Shown in pieces: positions 58,114-64,000 of a DNA stretch of 64,000 nucleotides. The DNA is from Cauispirillum nitrogeniifigens (GTDB lineage: Bacteria; Pseudomonadota; Alphaproteobacteria; Rhodospirillales; Rhodospirillaceae). The notes below the pieces were generated by a model, which had not been told where the DNA came from, ran no database searches, and worked only from the letters and a program-made list of their open reading frames with translations. How positions within the stretch are numbered: the first letter of the stretch is position 1; each line of letters begins with the position of its first letter. The position numbers were made by a program, and so were the translations under genes. The stretch is taken from positions 248,001-312,000 of the forward strand of contig NZ_JBLOOT010000002.1 of assembly GCF_049800675.1 (NCBI RefSeq). Reading direction: 5' to 3'.

Positions 58114-58893
58114 ATGGCCGAGCCGTGCCCGCAGTCGTTCATCGACCTCGCCCACCGCCTGGCCGAGGCCAGCGCCGAGGTCATCCGCCGCCACTTCCGC
58201 ACCCCGGTGGCGGTCGACGACAAGGCCGACGACAGCCCGGTGACCATCGCCGACCGCGATTCGGAGGCGGTGATGCGGGCGCTGGTGGAGAAGGAATTTC
58301 CCGCCCACGGCATCGTCGGCGAGGAGCACGGCACCACCAACCGCGATGCCGAATGGGTGTGGGTGTTCGACCCCATCGACGGCACCAAGGCCTTCATCAC
58401 CGGCAAGCCGAGCTTCGGCACGCTGATCGCCCTGCTGCACGGCGGCGTGCCGGTGCTGGGGGTGATCAACCAGCCGATCATCCACGAGCGCTGGGTCGGC
58501 GCCGTCGGCCACGGGGCGACCCTGAATGGCACGCCGCTGAAGACGCGGGCCTGCGACGATGTCGCCAAGGCGGCGCTCTACACCACCGATCCGGTGATGT
58601 TCAAGGGCGGCGACATGGACGCCTACCGCCGCCTGGAAAGCCGCGTCAAGCTGCGCCGCTTCGGCGCCGACTGCTACGCCTACGGCCTGCTGGCCGGCGG
58701 CTGGGTCGACCTGGTGTGCGAGGCCGACCTCAAGCTCTACGACTTCGCCGCCGTCATGCCGATCATCACCGAGGCCGGCGGCCTGGTCACCGACTGGACC
58801 GGCAAGGTCCCCGGCTTCGACACCGACGGCCGCATCCTCGCCGCCGGTGACGCCCGCTGCCACGAGCAGGCCCTGCGGGCGCTGGCGGGCTGA
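58114..58893 (+). CDS. hisN: Histidinol-phosphatase (inositol-monophosphatase fold)
   Basis: A 259-residue phosphatase for the penultimate step of histidine synthesis. The metal-binding motifs of the family are intact: GEEHG, DPIDGTKAFITGKPSFG and, near the end, LYDFAAVMPIITEAGG. The DGTKAFITGKPSFG sequence separates HisN from inositol monophosphatases and CysQ. It stands divergent from kdsB with 118 bases between the starts. AAGGAG precedes the ATG. Confidence 0.92.
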   Translation: MAEPCPQSFIDLAHRLAEASAEVIRRHFRTPVAVDDKADDSPVTIADRDSEAVMRALVEKEFPAHGIVGEEHGTTNRDAEWVWVFDPIDGTKAFITGKPSFGTLIALLHGGVPVLGVINQPIIHERWVGAVGHGATLNGTPLKTRACDDVAKAALYTTDPVMFKGGDMDAYRRLESRVKLRRFGADCYAYGLLAGGWVDLVCEADLKLYDFAAVMPIITEAGGLVTDWTGKVPGFDTDGRILAAGDARCHEQALRALAG

Positions 58894-58918
58894 GGGGGGG
58901 CGGGCTGAGGGGGGCGTG

Positions 58919-59824
58919 CTACAGCCCCTTGGCGCACTGGGCCAGGACCTTGACCACGTCGGCGGCGAAGTCGAGGACCTGGGGCTGGGGCTCGCGCTCC
59001 AGGATCATGTGGGCGAAGGTGCGCAGCGCCGTCTCCGGCCCGCCGGGATCGACGCCGGCGATCAGTTCGCCCGCGTCGGTCGGCGCGGCGAAGGCGGTGG
59101 TCGGGGGATGCACCCGCAGGCCGCCGTCGTGGCTATGGCGCAGGATGAGGGCGTCGCGGTGCACGGCGAAGCTGTCCGCCGCCGGACGGCCGCCGCGCAG
59201 TTCCACGTGGGCGTTGACGTCGTCCTTGTAGAGCAGGCGCAGCAGCACCCCGTCGTCGCCCAGCACCTCGCCCGAGGCATACTCCGGCGGCCCGCCCATC
59301 AGTTCCAGCACCCCGGCCACGCCGTCGGCGCCGGCGGTCCACAGCAGGTCGGCGCCGGTCAGCGGCGCCGGCACATGGGTGGTGGCGCGGATGGCGCGGA
59401 TGGGGCCGACCATGCCGCCGATCTCGCGCAGGGCGGAAAAGGCCGGGTTGAACAGCCACGGATACCAGCCCATGACCAGCCCGCCGCCCATGCCGGACAG
59501 GCGCTTGATCATCTCCACCTCGCCGGCATCGTTGGCGATGGCCCCGGCGCAGAGCACCGGAACGCCGACCGCCAGGGCGTCCTGGATCATCGACGCCCGC
59601 CACGCCGGGGCGACATCGATCACCAGGGCGTCGATGAGGTTCGGATTGATGATCTGCCGCCACTCGCCGCCGCCGGCCTGCGCCCGCCGCGCCACCTGAA
59701 GCCCCGGAATGGCGCCGATCAGGTCGGCCAGGGCGTCGTCGCCGCCGATGACGCCGAACTGCATGGCCTGCCCCGGTTCCGCCAGGGGAACGCTGAACAG
59801 GGACTTGTCACTGCCGGAAGCCAT
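58919..59824 (-). CDS. Gfo/Idh/MocA-like oxidoreductase, divergent
   Basis: A 301-residue protein with an N-terminal Rossmann-like domain (MQFGVIGGDDALADLIGAIPG, with a degenerate glycine motif) and a C-terminal alpha/beta domain as in glucose-fructose oxidoreductases. The EKP catalytic motif common in the family is not visible, so it may not be an active dehydrogenase. The substrate is unknown. Start ATG at 59824 (GGGAGG at ten bases) or the internal ATG at 59764. It is convergent with hisN. Confidence 0.6.
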   Translation of the reverse strand: MASGSDKSLFSVPLAEPGQAMQFGVIGGDDALADLIGAIPGLQVARRAQAGGGEWRQIINPNLIDALVIDVAPAWRASMIQDALAVGVPVLCAGAIANDAGEVEMIKRLSGMGGGLVMGWYPWLFNPAFSALREIGGMVGPIRAIRATTHVPAPLTGADLLWTAGADGVAGVLELMGGPPEYASGEVLGDDGVLLRLLYKDDVNAHVELRGGRPAADSFAVHRDALILRHSHDGGLRVHPPTTAFAAPTDAGELIAGVDPGGPETALRTFAHMILEREPQPQVLDFAADVVKVLAQCAKGL

Positions 59825-59890
59825 CGCCGCCGTCCTCCCGTGGTTTGTTTTAATATTCGGAAAACATGATATGCGGCCGGAACCGGGCTG

Positions 59891-60445
59891 TCAGCCCCTC
59901 TCCGCCGGTCCCAGCGGATAGACCCGCTCGGCCGTGTAGTCGCCACCGCCGTGGCCGAGGTGGCTGGAGAACAGGACGAAGTGGTCGGCGGTGAAGGTGC
60001 CGGGGCGCCAGGAGGTGTTGGCGGCGACGATGTCGTCGACCCGCCCGCACCCGAAGCCGGCACCAAACCGGGCCAGGGTGACGTGCGGCTTGAACTTGCG
60101 CGTTTCCGGCGCGAGGCCCGCCCGCACGCAGGCCGACTCGACCTTGTCGCGCAGGTGGACCAGGGCGGGGGCGGGCTCCACCCCGACATGGAGGATGCGC
60201 ACCCCGCGCTTGTCGCCGAAGCGCCCCAGGCCGTTCAGATCCACGGTCGGCGCGGGGGCGCGGATCTCGGCCAGTTCGGCGTCGATGTCGGCGGCGACGT
60301 GTTCGTCGACCTCGCCGATGAAGCGCAGGGTGACGTGCAGGTTCTTCGGCTCGACCCAGCGGGCGCCGGGCACGCCGTTCTGGCGTGCGGCCAGCACCGC
60401 GCGCAGGTCCTCGGGCAGGGCCAGCCCCACGAACAGACGGATCAC
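59891..60445 (-). CDS. thpR: RNA 2',3'-cyclic phosphodiesterase
   Basis: A 184-residue member of the 2H phosphoesterase superfamily (LigT/ThpR), opening 2',3'-cyclic phosphates on RNA ends. The two catalytic HxTx motifs are HVTLRF (near residue 43) and HVTLARF (near 127). The GTG start at 60445 follows GGGGGAG by six bases; the long open frame upstream is only a shadow. It lies 14 bases after the FIST gene and is likely in the same operon. Confidence 0.93.
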   Translation of the reverse strand: MIRLFVGLALPEDLRAVLAARQNGVPGARWVEPKNLHVTLRFIGEVDEHVAADIDAELAEIRAPAPTVDLNGLGRFGDKRGVRILHVGVEPAPALVHLRDKVESACVRAGLAPETRKFKPHVTLARFGAGFGCGRVDDIVAANTSWRPGTFTADHFVLFSSHLGHGGGDYTAERVYPLGPAERG

Positions 60446-60459
60446 GGGAAACTCCCCCT

Positions 60460-61590
60460 CTACAGGAACAGCGTCAGCACGCCGGTGTAGGCGTAGAGGC
60501 GGTTGTTGTTGACCTCGCCGTTGGCGAAGAAGCCGGCCAGCGGCACGTCGCCCAGTTCCTCGGCCAGGATGGCCAGTTCGCCGCGCTCGTCGCCGAACAT
60601 GTTGGGACCGCGCGCCAGGCAGGACACGTAGAGCGCCCCACGCGGCGGCGTGCCGGCCCGCGCCGTCAGGCGGCGGACCATGCGGCGCAGGTCCTCCTCG
60701 GCGGCCTCGGGGTCGCGGCGCACGAACATCAGGCGCTCGCCCTCCGTCAGGTCGGCGGAGATGCCCACCCGGCCGGTGTGCGGGTCCACCGCCACCAGAT
60801 TGCGCACCACGTAGTCCTTGGTGTCCGACCCTTCCACCGGCAGGGCGGCATGGATGAGCCCGCCCAGGTGGCGGAGGTTGGAGAAGGCTTCCGGCCCGAC
60901 GTCGTCCTTCAGCGCCTCGATCGCCGGGCGGCCGTCCAGGGCGGCGACCCAGTCGCCGTCCATGCCGGTGATCTGGCGCGGCGGGCCGATCGGCCGGCAG
61001 CCTTGGGTCAGCCCCACCGCCACCGGCACCGAGGCCGAGATCAGCACTCCCGACAGCCCGCCGCCGCAGCGCTCGTCGGCCACCTGCACCGGGCCGCCGG
61101 GCGCCGCCGTCATGCCGCCGACGAGGTAGCACTCCAGGGCATCGGGCAGCAGGGTGATCAGCTCATGCACGGCGGTGTTGCGCGGGTCGGCATGGATGAG
61201 GCCCAGCAACGGCCGCTCCGCCGATTCCCAATCATCGAGCGGGGTCTCCTCCACGTCCTCGGGCTGGCGGATGCAGTGCAGGATGCGGAACGAATCGGGC
61301 GGCAGCTCGGCCACCATGATGGCCAGGGCGCCGCCCGGACCGTGCCGCTCGAAGCCCTTGCGGCCGCAGACGCCGGCGGCCACGCAGCCGGTCCAGTGGC
61401 GCACCCCGGTGGCCCGGCGCAGGTCGGCCAGGATGGTGTCGAGGTCGTTGGCGTAAGCCTCCGTCACGTAGGCGAAACCCAAGGCATCGGGCGATACCTT
61501 GCCCTTCAGGTCGTCCACCGCCTCGGCCACGGCGTTGGCCGGCGACGGTCCCCAGGCGGTGGCGGAGAGAAACGGCGTGCCGCTGGTCAT
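60460..61590 (-). CDS. FIST domain signal-transduction protein
   Basis: A 376-residue protein with a FIST_N domain (about 30-215; WTGCVAAGVCGRKGFERHG) and a FIST_C domain (about 220-360; GPNMFGDERGELAIL and FFANGEVNNN). FIST is a sensory domain thought to bind small ligands such as amino acids, here as a stand-alone cytoplasmic protein without attached kinase or methyltransferase parts. Its start overlaps the stop of the esterase gene by 4 bases. The partner is unknown. Confidence 0.9.
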   Translation of the reverse strand: MTSGTPFLSATAWGPSPANAVAEAVDDLKGKVSPDALGFAYVTEAYANDLDTILADLRRATGVRHWTGCVAAGVCGRKGFERHGPGGALAIMVAELPPDSFRILHCIRQPEDVEETPLDDWESAERPLLGLIHADPRNTAVHELITLLPDALECYLVGGMTAAPGGPVQVADERCGGGLSGVLISASVPVAVGLTQGCRPIGPPRQITGMDGDWVAALDGRPAIEALKDDVGPEAFSNLRHLGGLIHAALPVEGSDTKDYVVRNLVAVDPHTGRVGISADLTEGERLMFVRRDPEAAEEDLRRMVRRLTARAGTPPRGALYVSCLARGPNMFGDERGELAILAEELGDVPLAGFFANGEVNNNRLYAYTGVLTLFL

Positions 61591-62310
61591 CGTGTGGCGC
61601 TCCCGGATGGGTGGCCGCGCGCCTCCACGGCGGCGGCCACGGTGGGCAGGATGCGGCGGACGATCTCCGCCACGCCCTCGGCGGTGGGGTGCATGCCGTC
61701 GCGCTGGAGGAGGTCGGCCCGCGCCGCCACGCCGTCGAGGAAGAACGGGTAGAAGGCCACCCCGTGGCGTTCGGCCAGGCGCGGATAGAGCGCGTTGAAG
61801 GCCGCGCCGTAGTCCTTGCCCATGTTCGGCGGGGCCAGCATGCCGGCCAGCACCACGCTCACCCCCTCGGCCTTGAGGCGGGTCAGGATGGCGTCGAGGT
61901 TCTTTTCCACCTGCGCCGGGGCGATGCCGCGCAGGGCGTCGTTGGCGCCCAGTTCGACAATCACCACGTCGGGCACCACGTCGGGCGACTCCGCCAGCAT
62001 CCAGTCCAGGCGGGCCAGCCCGCCGGCGGTGGTGTCGCCCGACACCCCGGCGTTGCTGACCGCGACGTTCAGGCCCCGTTCAGCCAGCGCCGCCTGTAGT
62101 TGGTTGGGAAAGGCGGCGTCGTGCGGCAGGTTGTAGCCGGCGCTCAGGCTGTCGCCGAAGGCCGTGACGCGCACCGCTTCGGCCCGCGCCGGAGCGGCGG
62201 CCAGCAGCACCACGGCCGCCAGCGCCAGGACCGCCGCCTTGACGGCGCGCGCGGCGGGGCCATATGCCCAATGGGCCAGGGGATAAACAACACAGGTGCG
62301 TGGGAACGAC

Positions 62311-62312
<2 letters not shown>
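61587..62312 (-). CDS. Arylesterase / TesA-like GDSL hydrolase
   Basis: A 241-residue periplasmic esterase of the SGNH/GDSL type, like E. coli TesA. A signal peptide is preceded by an extended basic start (hydrophobic core AAVLALAAVVLLAAAPARA, cleavage near residue 44). Catalytic residues are visible in FGDSLSAGYNL (serine), GANDALRG (asparagine block) and DGMHPTAEG (Asp-His). Its ATG and that of the divergent ABC gene share the bases CATG at 62310-62313. The arrangement tesA divergent from ybbA/ybbP is the same as in E. coli. Confidence 0.92.
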
Positions 62313-63029
<717 letters not shown>

Positions 63030-63033
<4 letters not shown>

Positions 63034-63761
63034 GCACCCCCACCGTTCCTCCGCAGGACTCCAAGGACACCTTCCACGCCGCCCGCGCGCGGCGCTACGA
63101 CGACACCATCCGCCGCGTCATTCCCGGCTACGACAGCCTGCACGCCATGGGCGGCCTGATCCTGCGCCAGGAAACGGCCGGGGACGCCCATGTCCTGGTG
63201 GTCGGCTGCGGCACCGGGGCGGAGTTGGGGTTCCTGGGCGCCGCCGCGCCGGGCTGGCGCTTCACCGCCTGCGACCCGGCCGAGGGGATGCTGGAGGTCG
63301 CCCGCGCCCGCGTCGCCGCCGCCGGGCTGGCCGAGCGGGTGGCCCTGCACGCCTGCTCCGCCGACGGCCTGCCCGCCGGCCCGCCGTTCGACGCCGCCAC
63401 CTGCCTGCTGGTGCTGCACTTCGTGCCCGACGACGGGTCCAAGCTGGCCCTGCTGCGGGCCATCGCCGCGCGCCTGAAGCCCGGTGCGCCGCTGCTGCTG
63501 GCCGACATGTACGAAGACCCGCGCAGCCCCCGGTATCAGCGCCTGGTGAGCGCCTGGGCGCAGTGGCAGATCGCCCAGGGCATCGACCCGGTGGAGGTCG
63601 ACAAGGGCCTCGCCCACGTCCGCCGCGACATCCATTTCGTGCCCGAGGCACGCCTGGCCGAACTGCTGGCCGAGGCCGGATTCGGCCCGGCCGAACGCTT
63701 CTTCGGCGCCTTCCTGTTCGGCGGCTACATCACCCACCGGACGACGGAGACCTGCCCGTGA
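63030..63761 (+). CDS. Class I SAM-dependent methyltransferase
   Basis: A 243-residue predicted methyltransferase. The SAM-binding motif I is VLVVGCGTGAELG, motif II CDPAEGMLEVARARV, and the post-motif region has TCLLVLHFVPDDG. An N-terminal helical segment (HAARARRYDDTIRRVIPGYD) resembles tRNA CmoA-like or ubiquinone-type enzymes, but no function can be assigned. It overlaps both neighbours by 4 bases, so it is locked into the ABC transporter operon, an unexpected companion. Confidence 0.82.
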
Positions 63762-64000
63762 GCGACCTCGCCCTCGCCTGGCGGCTGGCCCGGCGCGAGC
63801 TGCGCGGCGGCCTGCGCGGCTTCCGCATCTTCCTCGCCTGTCTGGCCCTGGGGGTGTTCGCCATCGTCGCCGCCGGGTCGACCAACCGCGCCATCCATGC
63901 CGGCCTGGAGCGCGACGGCCAGGCCCTGCTCGGCGGCGACATCGAGCTGAGCACCACCGCCGACCGCCCCCTGTCGGCGGAACTGCGGGAGTATCTCGGC
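63758..64000 (+). CDS. ABC transporter permease of the FtsX/YbbP type, 5' part
   Basis: Only the first 81 residues are inside the window. The sequence LALAWRLARRELRGGLRGFRIFLACLALGVFAIVAAGS is the usual cytoplasmic start and first membrane helix of YbbP-type permeases (about 830 residues), and the start of the periplasmic domain (LLGGDIELSTTADRPL) follows. The GTG start overlaps the methyltransferase stop (GTGA), with GGAG upstream. Confidence 0.88.
   Translation, partial: MSDLALAWRLARRELRGGLRGFRIFLACLALGVFAIVAAGSTNRAIHAGLERDGQALLGGDIELSTTADRPLSAELREYLG

Overview
The window is a high-GC, gene-dense chromosomal stretch from an alphaproteobacterium, most likely a Rhodospirillales (Rhodospirillaceae-type) member. 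The indications are Caulobacter-type holdfast-anchor genes, an Nfu-type NifU protein, the TauE/TIGR02186 pair, a SUV3-like helicase followed by an S4 protein, a bactofilin, and FCD and TAXI proteins. Genes use ATG and GTG starts, many overlap by 1-4 bases, and Shine-Dalgarno sequences are clear. I found no rRNA, tRNA, CRISPR array, phage or transposase gene.

Layout. 1-4.9 kb: 3' end of an M32 carboxypeptidase, a small unknown gene, and a sensor kinase / diguanylate-cyclase response regulator pair. 5-10.6 kb: both aconitases, acnA and acnB, in tandem. 10.9-13.3 kb: an FCD/GntR regulator with DUF2182 and DUF1326 genes. 13.7-17 kb: a holdfast-anchor / curli-like cluster (hfaA, hfaB and two proteins built of curlin-like repeats). 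17.2-30.6 kb: housekeeping and envelope genes (L,D-transpeptidase, ribA, an OmpR-type regulator, a DMT exporter, a chemoreceptor, bioB, a GH17 membrane protein, an AI-2E-type protein). 31-40.1 kb: an MSHA/type II-like pilus or secretion cluster (TPR protein, ExeA-type ATPase, prepilin peptidase, secretin, ABC-2-like membrane protein, two pilin-like proteins) without the GspE/GspF-type motor in view. 40.6-51.6 kb: leucyl aminopeptidase, a lone TAXI binding protein, bactofilin, class I aldolase, leucine dehydrogenase, Cu/Zn SOD, ApaG, FolE, SUV3-like helicase and S4 protein. 51.7-64 kb: a Bax-type glucosaminidase, Nfu, a stress protein/TIGR02186/TauE operon, kdsB-pheA, hisN, thpR, FIST, and the divergent tesA versus ybbA/ybbP locus, which here carries a methyltransferase gene.

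Non-coding structure is the less expected part. Two 126-bp MITE-like elements, 124 of 126 bases identical and in opposite orientation, each lie between convergent genes and abut a stop codon. Three copies of another 134-153 bp element with long terminal inverted repeats (ACCACCAAGACACCAAGGC type) lie at about 7.8, 11.6 and 40.3 kb. A promoter/hairpin/terminator arrangement at 53.06-53.19 kb looks like an unannotated small RNA gene. The acnB promoter candidate is flanked by a perfect 9-bp inverted repeat.

The holdfast-anchor cluster is the best candidate for a little-described system: an HfaB/CsgG-type pore lipoprotein, an HfaA-like subunit and two secreted proteins that share one alternating repeat design (Q-x-G-x-N-x-x-N strand, then Q-x-V-x-N strand), which suggests a functional amyloid for surface attachment.
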